Source of the DNA: Betaproteobacteria bacterium UBA6910
Lineage (GTDB): Bacteria > Pseudomonadota > Gammaproteobacteria > Burkholderiales > UBA6910
DNA: 9,345 nucleotides
NCBI GenBank assembly: GCA_002451065.1
Contig: DKBC01000294.1
Location: 1-9,345, forward strand
Direction of reading: 5' to 3'
Shown here one piece after another: positions 1 through 6,703 of the stretch. Each line of letters begins with the position of its first letter. The first letter of the stretch is position 1. The position numbers and the translations under genes are program-made. The notes under the pieces are model-generated. The model saw only the letters and a list, made by a program, of their open reading frames with translations. It was not told where the DNA came from and did not search any database.

Positions 1-324
1 GAAGCCGCCGCCGTTCCAGGACACGAGCTGGGGGGTGTATTTCTCGATCCCCTCGTAGAAGCGGGCAATGATCTCCCGTTCGGGATCGCTCTCGCTGCCC
101 AGACTCCACACGCGGAAGCTGTCGCGGTCGCGCAGCGCGCAGGCGATGGTGATCACGCGCTGCAGGTGCAGCGGCAGAAAATCGCTGCCCGAGGCCTGGC
201 GCCGGACATGGTACGCCATGGCGGCGACATCGCGGTCTGGGACCTCGGAACCCAGCCCGTGAAGCCGGCGCAACCCCTCGGTGTCGGGGACGGTTTCGAT
301 ATCGAACGCGAGAACCGGGATCAA
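1..324 (-). CDS. PolB-like predicted 3'-5' exonuclease, N-terminal part (gene runs off the left edge)
   Basis: I translated this frame by hand because no ATG opens it. It gives 108 residues to the window edge without a stop. Residues 4-12 read PVLAFDIET..., an exonuclease motif I (DxE) with the two acidic residues D8 and E10 that would bind catalytic metal. The fragment ends LVSWNGGGF, which matches the start of exonuclease motif II (WNxxxFD). Both fit the family of predicted 3'-5' exonucleases related to the PolB proofreading domain (Pfam DNA_pol_B_exo2). Such proteins are stand-alone DEDD-type nucleases whose cellular role is not well defined. The chosen start is TTG at 324, 4 nt after the YdbL-like stop. 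No other start lies in frame upstream, and the next ATG (residue 36) would remove motif I. The TTG start is an inference. The family call is confident, but the biological role is open. Confidence 0.82.
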   Translation of the reverse strand, partial: MIPVLAFDIETVPDTEGLRRLHGLGSEVPDRDVAAMAYHVRRQASGSDFLPLHLQRVITIACALRDRDSFRVWSLGSESDPEREIIARFYEGIEKYTPQLVSWNGGGF

Positions 325-328
325 CGCG

Positions 329-757
329 TCACTTCTTGGTCCAGGCGCCCGCGGGATTCTGGTACCACCAGCCGGCCTGGGCCCGGTCGATCCAGCGCTG
401 GGCGAAGGTATTGCGGATCTCGGCCTCCCACTCCGGGTGGCCGTTGGCCCGGGCGATCTCGCGATAAAGCGCCACCCGGTCCTGGTTCTCTGCGGCAACC
501 AGGCCATTGACCGCCGCGCGCTTCGGCAGGGCGACCTGGTTCGCATCGCGCACCGCCACCATTCCGTCCCGCGTAAGCCCCACGGCCCCGCTTCCATAGT
601 GCGGCGCCAATTGGGCATGGCGCTGCTGCATGCTGGATTTGATGGCGTTAATCGCCGGGGTGTTGATCTCCAGATCCGCGGCGGGCGCCGCAACCGGGAC
701 CAGCATCAATCCCGCCAGAACCAGCGCCGACCAGCGCCACGGAAAAAGCTTGATCAT
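329..757 (-). CDS. ydbL: YdbL-like periplasmic protein (DUF1318 family)
   Basis: The protein has 142 residues. The N-terminus has a basic start (MIKLFPWRW), a hydrophobic stretch at about residues 10-22, and a likely signal peptidase I site after VAAPAA near residue 26, so a periplasmic location is inferred. The mature part is mostly helical-looking and polar. Its C-terminal pattern of an AQRWIDRAQAG stretch followed by a Trp/Tyr- and Gly-rich end (GWWYQN...GAWTKK) resembles the E. coli YdbL/DUF1318 family, whose members end in a similar KPGEYV...GKWVRK segment. It lies 10 nt after the YnbE-like gene and has a strong ribosome site. In E. coli, YdbL is encoded with YdbH and YnbE and appears to assist their bridge. 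That role is transferred here by family and context. E. coli YdbL is about 108 residues, so this one is somewhat longer. Confidence 0.85.
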   Translation of the reverse strand: MIKLFPWRWSALVLAGLMLVPVAAPAADLEINTPAINAIKSSMQQRHAQLAPHYGSGAVGLTRDGMVAVRDANQVALPKRAAVNGLVAAENQDRVALYREIARANGHPEWEAEIRNTFAQRWIDRAQAGWWYQNPAGAWTKK

Positions 758-762
758 TCTCG

Positions 763-767
763 CCTCC
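763..767 (-). promoter_or_regulatory. Shine-Dalgarno of the ydbL-like gene
   Basis: Read on the minus strand, GGAGG starts directly after the TGA of the YnbE-like gene and sits 5 nt before the ATG at 757. This tight stop-SD-start arrangement fixes the start codon and suggests that the lipoprotein and YdbL-like genes are translated from one message. Confidence 0.75.
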
Positions 768-977
768 TCACTGCTTGGGTTGCGCTGGCGCGCCTTCGGG
801 TTCCGGCGCGGCCTTCGGTCGAATTTCGCCCGGCTGACCCTGCCAAACCTCCTCGATGATGCGATCCGCCGCCTTTTCGGCCGCGGCCGCGGGAAAATAG
901 ATATTGATCGTTACGCAGCCGGCGATCGACAGCAGAGCCGCGCCCCCGACCGCCATCCGCAGATTTTTTAGACGCAT
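768..977 (-). CDS. ynbE: YnbE-like outer-membrane lipoprotein
   Basis: This is a small lipoprotein of 69 residues. Residues 1-20 form a signal peptide with Arg/Lys at positions 2, 4 and 7, a hydrophobic core, and the lipobox IAGC (residues 18-21), so C21 is the predicted lipidated residue. Position +2 after the Cys is Val, not Asp, which fits sorting to the outer membrane. The mature N-terminus contains a beta-strand-like VTINIYF followed by an Ala-rich, helix-like AAAAEKAADRIIEEV segment, typical of YnbE-family proteins. The tail from about residue 48 is Pro/Ala/Glu-rich and probably disordered. In E. coli, YnbE partners with the C-terminus of YdbH to span the periplasm. The gene starts 12 nt after the YdbH-like stop with a GGAG-type ribosome site. 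Family assignment rests on the lipobox, the strand motif and the gene order. Confidence 0.85.
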   Translation of the reverse strand: MRLKNLRMAVGGAALLSIAGCVTINIYFPAAAAEKAADRIIEEVWQGQPGEIRPKAAPEPEGAPAQPKQ

Positions 978-989
978 AGGTCTCCGCCG

Positions 990-2984
990 CTATTTAATGA
1001 CTGGTTTCACGTTTTCCTGGGTGATGCGCTGAAGCCTTGCAAGAAGCTCGTTCCAGCCAACGGTGCGATTGTATCCCATGACCGTAAGCGCCGGAATGCC
1101 GCCGCCTTTCACGATCACATAACCGCTCGGCACATCCTCGATTCCCGCCATGTGGCAGACGCCCCGCTCCAGCCGGCAGGAGAGCCCGAGCCGCGAATAA
1201 CCGAACTGCTCGAAGATCCCGATGAAGCTGCGCTGGATCGCGGCGGCGGCGCCGGCGCCGCCCAGGGCGCTGATGTTCTGTACCGCCCGCTGGCTGATCT
1301 TTCGTGGATAGTCGCCGGGGCTGCTCGCCACCCTTGCGTCCAACGCGACCGGGCGCCAGTTGGACAGCTCCAGCCCCCGCACGGTCACGTCCACTTTGCC
1401 TTGCATGCTACCGAAATCGAAAGTCCGGGTGAGCAGATCCAGGTCAAGACCCCGCATGTCCACTTCCGCCCGCAACCGAGGCGCCCGGCCGAGGGGCTCC
1501 TGCATTGAGAGGCCCGAGATCACCGCGGTTCCATCGAATGCGTTGATCAGCAACGCGCCATCCACCTCCAGGGTTGCGCCCGCGTAGCGCACCCGGGGCA
1601 CCACCGCGGAGAGCGTGCCGTGCATCACGTGAATGCCGAGGGCCTTGGTGAGATTCTCCATCGAGACCGGCGAGAGCCCGCCGCCGAGCGACCAGCGCCA
1701 GCCCGTCCCCTCGCGTTCGGCGGTGAAATTCTCCAGCGTCAGTTCACCCTCGAGCAGGGGTACCCGGGCTGCCGCAACACTGAACCCGCCCGGCTGGATT
1801 TCCAGGGGAATCACCGCGGGGCCGAACGGCACCCGCAGCAGGTGTCCCGCACCGATGCGGATTTCCCCCTCCCCGGGGGCATGCCGGGACCAGGGGATGC
1901 GGGCCTCCACCCCGCCCAGCACAAAGCGCTCGCGCGTGTCTAGCAGGGCGGCGCGTCTGACGTCCAGCCGCACCGTCTGCACCTCTCCGCCCTCGTACAG
2001 CAGGTCCATGTCGGCCTGCCCCACCGCTTCGGCCTCCGCCAGCGCGGTCTGCTGCAGGAAGGGACGCCCCACGGCATCGAACAGGGGTCCGAGTTCGATG
2101 TTCGGCGCCCGCAATTCGAGCCGCTTCAAGCTCCAGGGCGCCCTGCCCAGTTCACCACTAAACGCCGCCGCCCCGATGCTTCCCAGGACCACCGAGCCGG
2201 CGGAAACTCCCACGCGGCTCGCCGCAAACGAACCATGGGCGCTGATCCGGTAGCCTCCCCCCGAGAGGTAAAGCGGCTGCCAGAAGATTTCCCCCGAGGT
2301 CCATTGGGCGTCGGCCGACCACTCTCCCCGTTCTCCGCTCCGGGTGGCGGCGATCCCGACACGGCCGGCAACCTTTTCGCCCGCGTGCAACCCCGGCTCG
2401 TCACTGAACGCCAAGTCGCGGAATTCCACGTTTCCTTCGACCCGGGACCACTGGTCCCCGCGCCCCGATGCCGTGATCTCGGCGCCGATGTTCCCTTCGC
2501 GGGGTCGTGGTATGACGGCCGGGAGCCAGTCAGCGAGGCGCGTCGGATTTCCGTTGACCACCGAAGCCCTCAAATTCCACGTGCCGCCCGCGGCCCTCCC
2601 GGCCACACGCCAGAATTCCCCGGCCCCCGGACTCACCTCCACCTCGAAACGGCCGCTGGCGGGCGAATAGGAGAAGGCCACGGCCACCGGACTCGGCGCA
2701 CGAAGCACCCCCTCGCCGCAGGTCAAGGTTTCGCGGCCGAGGGAGAACCGCCCGCATTCAAGGCGAACGCCACGCCAGGATCGGCCGGCGACGCTGAGAT
2801 CGTCAACCACGAGTCTCAGCCGATCCAGCTCGGCGCCGAGAAGCTCCAGGTTCACGCCGCGGGCCGAAAAATCGGGACCCTCGATGTCCTCCATGGTCAG
2901 CGTGACGCGCGCGTCGCCCGCCGCCACCGCGAGGACAATCAGACCCAGAGCTGCCACCACCACCGAGCGCGTCGCCCGGGTCAT
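990..2984 (-). CDS. ydbH: YdbH-like AsmA-related intermembrane lipid transport protein
   Basis: The protein has 664 residues from the ATG at 2984. The open frame extends to 3194, but that extension overlaps cysM and is Pro/Arg-rich with no domain character, whereas the 2984 start has a ribosome site and begins a membrane anchor (about residues 7-22, VVVAALGLIVLAVAA). The rest is a long run of alternating hydrophobic and polar residues with many Gly turns, as expected for the repeating beta-groove (AsmA/TamB-like) fold of inner-membrane-anchored periplasmic bridges. The C-terminal part carries the conserved block SQRAVQNISALGG (from about residue 564), FEQFGYSRLGLSC, and a Cys pair at C603 and C610 (GLSC...GVC) that may form a disulphide. 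It is followed by YnbE- and YdbL-like genes, as in E. coli, where YdbH is partly redundant with TamB and YhdP in phospholipid transport to the outer membrane. E. coli YdbH is about 879 residues, so this one is clearly shorter. Older databases label the C-terminal domain 'dicarboxylate transport', which is probably misleading. Confidence 0.83.
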   Translation of the reverse strand: MTRATRSVVVAALGLIVLAVAAGDARVTLTMEDIEGPDFSARGVNLELLGAELDRLRLVVDDLSVAGRSWRGVRLECGRFSLGRETLTCGEGVLRAPSPVAVAFSYSPASGRFEVEVSPGAGEFWRVAGRAAGGTWNLRASVVNGNPTRLADWLPAVIPRPREGNIGAEITASGRGDQWSRVEGNVEFRDLAFSDEPGLHAGEKVAGRVGIAATRSGERGEWSADAQWTSGEIFWQPLYLSGGGYRISAHGSFAASRVGVSAGSVVLGSIGAAAFSGELGRAPWSLKRLELRAPNIELGPLFDAVGRPFLQQTALAEAEAVGQADMDLLYEGGEVQTVRLDVRRAALLDTRERFVLGGVEARIPWSRHAPGEGEIRIGAGHLLRVPFGPAVIPLEIQPGGFSVAAARVPLLEGELTLENFTAEREGTGWRWSLGGGLSPVSMENLTKALGIHVMHGTLSAVVPRVRYAGATLEVDGALLINAFDGTAVISGLSMQEPLGRAPRLRAEVDMRGLDLDLLTRTFDFGSMQGKVDVTVRGLELSNWRPVALDARVASSPGDYPRKISQRAVQNISALGGAGAAAAIQRSFIGIFEQFGYSRLGLSCRLERGVCHMAGIEDVPSGYVIVKGGGIPALTVMGYNRTVGWNELLARLQRITQENVKPVIK

Positions 2985-2989
2985 GACCG

Positions 2990-2995
2990 CGCCTC
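2990..2995 (-). promoter_or_regulatory. Shine-Dalgarno that fixes the ydbH-like start
   Basis: GAGGCG, read on the minus strand, lies 5 nt before the ATG at 2984 and within the 16-nt gap after the cysM stop. It supports the 2984 start over the upstream in-frame ATG at 3194 inside cysM. Confidence 0.6.
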
Positions 2996-3000
2996 GCCCC

Positions 3001-3888
3001 CTAGGCGGGAAAAACGCCCGTGGAAAGATAGCGGTCGCCGCGATCGCAAACGATGGTGACAATGACCGCGTCGCGGACTTCGGCGCAGAGGCGAAGGGCG
3101 GCAACCAGGGCTCCGCCCGAGGAAATTCCGGCGAAAATGCCTTCCTCCCTGGCGAGCCGGCGCGCCATTTCCTCGGCCTCCGCCTGGGAGACATAGATCA
3201 GCCGGTCCACCTGCTTCGGGTCATAGATCTTCGGCAGATAGGCCTCGGGCCATTTGCGGATGCCCGGTATCTGGGATCCCTCCTCGGGCTGGACGCCCAC
3301 GATTTGTATCGCGGGGTTTTTCTGCTTGAAGAACCGGGAGCACCCCATGATGGTTCCGGTGGTGCCCATGCTGCTAACGAAGTGGGTGACCCGGCCGCCG
3401 GTATCGCGCCAGATTTCGGGGCCGGTCCCTTCGTAGTGGGAACGGGGATTGTCCGGATTCGCGAACTGGTCGAGGATGATGCCCTGGCCTTCCGCGCGCA
3501 TGCGCTCCGCCGTGTCCCGGGCCAGTTCCATGCCGCCATCCTTGGGCGTGAGGGCAATCTCCGCGCCGAACGCCCGCATGGTCTGCCGACGCTCCACCGA
3601 AAGGTGCTCCGGCATCACCAGGACCATGCGGTAGCCCATCATCGCCGCCGCCATGGCAAGCGCAATCCCGGTGTTGCCGCTGGTCGCCTCGATCAAGGTG
3701 TCTCCGGGCTTGATGTCGCCCCGCTCCTGGGCCCGGACGATCATGGACAGAGCTGGTCTGTCCTTCACCGATCCCGCCGGGTTGTTTCCTTCCAGCTTGG
3801 CGAGCAGCACATTGCTCGTGTTTCCGGGTATGCGCTTAAGCTTTACCAGCGGGGTATTGCCGACAAAATCCTCGATGGTCTTGTGCAT
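3001..3888 (-). CDS. cysM: Cysteine synthase B (O-acetylserine sulfhydrylase, CysM type)
   Basis: The protein has 295 residues and is a cytoplasmic PLP enzyme that makes cysteine from O-acetylserine and sulfide, or S-sulfocysteine from thiosulfate. Visible motifs are NPAGSVKDR with the PLP Schiff-base lysine K42, the substrate-binding loop TSGNTG (residues 69-74), and the phosphate-binding loop GTTGT (175-179). The stretch QIPGIRKWP...YLP (206-219) and the C-terminal CDRGDRYLSTGVF (281-293) match CysM rather than CysK. The protein ends two residues after that motif, a few residues earlier than the roughly 303-residue E. coli CysM, so the tail is short but the fold should be complete. It lies 72 nt after hldD, and a promoter-like element sits in that gap. 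The YdbH-like gene follows 16 nt after its stop. Why a sulfur-assimilation gene is kept between envelope genes is not explained by the sequence. Confidence 0.96.
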   Translation of the reverse strand: MHKTIEDFVGNTPLVKLKRIPGNTSNVLLAKLEGNNPAGSVKDRPALSMIVRAQERGDIKPGDTLIEATSGNTGIALAMAAAMMGYRMVLVMPEHLSVERRQTMRAFGAEIALTPKDGGMELARDTAERMRAEGQGIILDQFANPDNPRSHYEGTGPEIWRDTGGRVTHFVSSMGTTGTIMGCSRFFKQKNPAIQIVGVQPEEGSQIPGIRKWPEAYLPKIYDPKQVDRLIYVSQAEAEEMARRLAREEGIFAGISSGGALVAALRLCAEVRDAVIVTIVCDRGDRYLSTGVFPA

Positions 3889-3916
3889 CGTGGCGCGCGT
3901 TGCAAAGGTGAAACCG

Positions 3917-3925
3917 ATTATGGCA
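3917..3925 (-). promoter_or_regulatory. Possible extended -10 promoter for cysM and downstream genes
   Basis: On the minus strand the hldD-cysM gap contains TGCCATAAT, an extended -10 form (TG-N-CATAAT). It lies 28 nt before the cysM ATG, which would give a leader of about 20 nt. I see no convincing -35 box upstream, which is tolerable for an extended -10 site. It is one of the few AT-rich spots in this GC-rich gap. It could start a cysM-ydbH-ynbE-ydbL transcript, but chance occurrence is possible. Confidence 0.35.
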
Positions 3926-3960
3926 CAGGCCCGCTTCCCTGGCGCGCTGCCCGCGCCGCG

Positions 3961-4956
3961 TCAAACGGGTTCCAGCATATCCCTCACGTAGCGGGCCACC
4001 CCCTCCTCCACCGTGAGGAACGCTTCGGTATAGCCGGCCTGGCGCAGGGCTCCGATGTCGGCCTGGGTAAAGCTTTGATACTTTCCCTTGAGGTCGTTGG
4101 GAAACGGTACGTAGCGGATCGCGCCATCGTCACGCAGCTGTGCCAGGGTCCGGGGCCGCTCCCCCGCCGCCGCGCGGCAGGCATTGATCGTGGCCACCGC
4201 CACATCATTGAAGGTCTGGGACGCCCCGGTGCCCACGTTGAATATTCCCGAGCGGCTTCCCTCCTCCAGGAAATACATGGCTACCTTCACCACGTCCTCC
4301 ACGGAGACGAAGTCCCGGCGCTGCTCCCCGTCCCCGTAGCCGTCCCAGCCCTCGAACAGCCGCACGCAGCCCTCGGACAGGTACTGGTTGAAGAAGTGGA
4401 ATGCCACCGACGCCATGCGCTCCTTGTGGGCCTCCCGGGGGCCGTAAACATTGAAGTAGCGGAATCCGGCAATGGGCGCCGTGCGGTCCGCGAGCCGGCG
4501 CCGCACGACCTGGTCGAAGAGAAACTTGGAATAGCCGTAAACATTCAGCGGATGCTCGTACTCCCGTTCCTCGAGGAAGACGGGCCCCGCGCCATAGACC
4601 GATGCCGATGAGGCATACAACAGGGGCACCTCCTGGTCCTGGCAGAAATCGAGGAGGGCCAGGGAATAGCGGTAATTGTTGTCCATCATGTACCGGCCGT
4701 CGCGCTCGGTGGTGTCGCTGCAGGCCCCCTGGTGAACGACGGCCGCGACATCGCCATCGAACGCGCCCGCTTCCAGCTCCGCCAGAAAGGTTCCCTTGTC
4801 GAAGTAATCGGCGATCTCGCAATCCGCCAGGTTCCTGAACTTGTCGCCGTTCTTCAGGTTGTCCACCGCGAGGATGTCCGCCTCTCCCCGCGCATTGAGC
4901 TCCCTGACGATGTTCGAACCGATGAAACCGGCGGCGCCGGTGACCACGTAATACAT
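3961..4956 (-). CDS. hldD: ADP-L-glycero-D-manno-heptose-6-epimerase
   Basis: The protein has 331 residues and is a cytoplasmic short-chain dehydrogenase-type epimerase (also called RfaD/WaaD). It converts ADP-D-glycero-beta-D-manno-heptose to the L-glycero form, the last step in making the inner-core heptose donor for LPS. The N-terminus has the Rossmann dinucleotide motif GAAGFIG (residues 7-13). The catalytic region shows ASSASVYG (115-122) with S116, and YGYSK with Y140 and K144. K178 in EAHKER falls at the same number as the second catalytic-site lysine of the E. coli enzyme. The substrate-binding half carries [10 protein letters not shown] (213-222) and FNVGTG (239-244). The ATG at 4956 is preceded by an AGGAAAGGGAAG purine run. 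It lies 89 nt after the heptose kinase gene, the preceding function in the same pathway. Confidence 0.97.
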   Translation of the reverse strand: MYYVVTGAAGFIGSNIVRELNARGEADILAVDNLKNGDKFRNLADCEIADYFDKGTFLAELEAGAFDGDVAAVVHQGACSDTTERDGRYMMDNNYRYSLALLDFCQDQEVPLLYASSASVYGAGPVFLEEREYEHPLNVYGYSKFLFDQVVRRRLADRTAPIAGFRYFNVYGPREAHKERMASVAFHFFNQYLSEGCVRLFEGWDGYGDGEQRRDFVSVEDVVKVAMYFLEEGSRSGIFNVGTGASQTFNDVAVATINACRAAAGERPRTLAQLRDDGAIRYVPFPNDLKGKYQSFTQADIGALRQAGYTEAFLTVEEGVARYVRDMLEPV

Positions 4957-5045
4957 TCCGCTTCCCTTTCCTGGAACTCACGATTCGGCGCAACCGCGGT
5001 GCTGCTCCTTGCTCCCGCCTCGGCTCACGCCCGCCTTCCGGACCC

Positions 5046-5990
5046 TCACTCCTTGAGCAGTTCTTCCCTTGTCACTACCGCGGTGCCCAGCTTGCCGACC
5101 ACCACGCCAGCCGCGAGATTGGCGACGCGCATCGCCTGGCGAAGATCGGCGCCCGTCGCCAACATCACGCCAAGGGCGGCAATGACCGTGTCGCCGGCGC
5201 CACTGACGTCGAACACTTCCCGGGCCTGGGCCGGCTCGTGCAGCACCTCCCCTTCCCGGTAGAGCGTCATGCCTTCCTCGCTGCGCGTCACCAGCAGGCC
5301 CTCCAGGCCGAGACTCCGGCGCAGGCGCTGGGCACGCTCGGCCATGTCCTCTTCGCTCTTCCAGCGGCCCGCCACTTCGCGGAATTCGTTGCGATTCGGC
5401 GTGACGATGGTAGCACCGCGATAGCGCTCGTAGTCATCCCCCTTGGGATCCACCAGCACCCGCTTCTGCGCCTGCCGCGCGATTTCGATCATGCGCCCGA
5501 TATGGGTCAGGCCTCCCTTGCCATAGTCCGAAAGTATCACCACGTCGGCTTCCGCGGCCATGGAGGCGAAATCGCCCAGGGTGTGCTTTAGCAGTTCATG
5601 GTTGGGCTGATTCTCGAAGTCGATGCGCAGCAATTGCTGCTGGCGGGCGACGGCCCGCAGCTTGATGGTGGTCGAGATGGTATGGTCCCGGTACAGGACC
5701 GCGGTTACCCGTTCCCCGCGAATCAGCCTCTCCAGGGCGTCGCCGGCCTCGTCCTTGCCCACCACCGAGAGCAGGCTCACCGAGGCACCCAGGGCCGCCG
5801 CGTTACGCGCCACGTTGGCCGCGCCGCCCGGTCGCTCCTCGCTGCGCTCCACCTTGATGACCGGCACCGGTGCCTCGGGCGAGATGCGCGACACCTCGCC
5901 GAACCAGTAGCGATCCAGCATCACGTCGCCCACCACTAGCACCCGGGCGCCGTCAAAGGAGGGAAGGACCAGCCGTTCCGTACCATTCAT
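5046..5990 (-). CDS. rfaE1: D-glycero-beta-D-manno-heptose-7-phosphate kinase (kinase-only HldA / RfaE1)
   Basis: The protein has 314 residues from the ATG at 5990. The frame extends to 6239, but that part overlaps pyrF and lacks domain character. It is a PfkB/ribokinase-type kinase that phosphorylates heptose-7-phosphate at C1 in ADP-heptose synthesis. Motifs in order are GDVMLDRYWFG (21-31), GGAANVARN (55-63), DYGKGG (155-160), DPKG (181-184), TPNRNEF (197-203), and the C-terminal DVSGAGDTVIAAL (261-273), where D267 is the catalytic base and GAGD forms the anion hole. E. coli HldE is a fusion of about 477 residues with a C-terminal nucleotidyltransferase. This protein stops at the end of the kinase domain, so the second activity (HldC/RfaE2) must be encoded elsewhere. 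It starts 11 nt after the pyrF stop with only a weak GAAAG ribosome site. Confidence 0.95.
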   Translation of the reverse strand: MNGTERLVLPSFDGARVLVVGDVMLDRYWFGEVSRISPEAPVPVIKVERSEERPGGAANVARNAAALGASVSLLSVVGKDEAGDALERLIRGERVTAVLYRDHTISTTIKLRAVARQQQLLRIDFENQPNHELLKHTLGDFASMAAEADVVILSDYGKGGLTHIGRMIEIARQAQKRVLVDPKGDDYERYRGATIVTPNRNEFREVAGRWKSEEDMAERAQRLRRSLGLEGLLVTRSEEGMTLYREGEVLHEPAQAREVFDVSGAGDTVIAALGVMLATGADLRQAMRVANLAAGVVVGKLGTAVVTREELLKE

Positions 5991-6001
5991 TTGTTGCTTT
6001 C

Positions 6002-6703
6002 TCAGTTTGCGCTGTCCATCTCGCGCTGGATCGCCACCAGTGCCGCCCGCGGATCGGCGGCCCGGCTCACCTGGCGCCCGATGACCAGATAGTCGGCACC
6101 CGCCCGCACGGCGCCCGCGGGCGTGGCGACACGGTTCTGGTCGTCCCGGGCCACCCCCGCGGTGCGTATCCCCGGAGTCACCAGGCAGAAGCTCAAACCC
6201 AGGGTCCGCCGCAACCCGGCGGCTTCCTGGGCCGAACAAACCACCCCGTCGAGGCCGCAGTCCTGCGCCAGAGACGCGAGCCGCGCCACGTGCTCCGCAG
6301 GCTCACCGCGCAGGCCGATCTCCGCGAGGTCGCCGCGCTCCAGGCTCGTGAGAAGCGTGACGGCCACCAGCTTGGGGCGGTGCGCGACCTGACCCAGCGC
6401 ATCCCGCGCCGCCTGTAGCATTTTGCGCCCGCCGAGCGCATGCACGTTCACCATCCACACACCCAGCCGGGCCGCGGCCTTGCATGCCTGCGCTACCGTA
6501 GTGGGAATATCGTGAAACTTGAGGTCGAGAAAGACCTCGAAGCCGGCGGCCATCAGTTCACGCACCAAACCGGGGCCGGTGGAGGTAAACAACTCCTTGC
6601 CCACCTTAAGGCGGCATAGCCCCGGATCAAGCCGCCCGGCCAGGTTCAGCGCCTGGTCGCGGTCGCCGCAGTCCAAGGCAACGATGATCCGCGGATCCGT
6701 CAT
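6002..6703 (-). CDS. pyrF: Orotidine 5'-phosphate decarboxylase
   Basis: The protein has 233 residues and catalyses the last step of UMP synthesis (OMP to UMP plus CO2) in the cytoplasm. The catalytic signature DLKFHDIP (residues 60-67) carries the charged network D60, K62 and D65. IVALD (7-11) and the K33/K36 region bind substrate, and TPGIR (176-180) plus IGRQ (208-211) form the phosphate site, all as in the short type-1 bacterial enzyme. The ATG at 6703 overlaps the lapB TGA in an ATGA arrangement, which supports this start over the longer open frame that reaches 7240 inside lapB. The overlap implies coupled translation with lapB. Placement directly after lapAB is also seen in E. coli, so the linkage is old. 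Confidence 0.97.
   Translation of the reverse strand: MTDPRIIVALDCGDRDQALNLAGRLDPGLCRLKVGKELFTSTGPGLVRELMAAGFEVFLDLKFHDIPTTVAQACKAAARLGVWMVNVHALGGRKMLQAARDALGQVAHRPKLVAVTLLTSLERGDLAEIGLRGEPAEHVARLASLAQDCGLDGVVCSAQEAAGLRRTLGLSFCLVTPGIRTAGVARDDQNRVATPAGAVRAGADYLVIGRQVSRAADPRAALVAIQREMDSAN

Noticed and set aside
2235..3059. A 274-codon plus-strand open frame opposite the ydbH-like gene
   Set aside because: It is low-complexity Pro/Arg/Gly-rich sequence without domain features, opposite a gene with a clear anchor and conserved C-terminal block.
2985..3194. An N-terminal extension of the ydbH-like frame starting at 3194
   Set aside because: It overlaps cysM, is Pro/Arg-rich, and would bury the membrane anchor. 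The ATG at 2984 has its own ribosome site.
2884..4611. A 575-codon open frame on the plus strand, antisense to cysM and hldD
   Set aside because: Both opposite genes have full catalytic motifs. The plus-strand product is His/Arg/Gly-rich with no recognisable domain. Long antisense frames are expected in GC-rich coding DNA.
4205..4993. An alternative minus-strand frame of 262 codons over hldD
   Set aside because: It is an out-of-frame shadow of hldD, rich in Arg and Gly, whereas the main frame carries the Rossmann, YxxxK and K178 signatures.
4957..5045. The 89-nt gap between the heptose kinase and hldD as a possible regulatory RNA or remnant nucleotidyltransferase
   Set aside because: I see no stable hairpin followed by Ts, no promoter pair and no coding similarity. 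Only the hldD ribosome site is evident.
5991..6239. An N-terminal extension of the heptose kinase frame into pyrF
   Set aside because: The added 83 residues have no kinase homology visible and overlap conserved pyrF sequence. The 5990 start places the kinase motifs at the usual positions.
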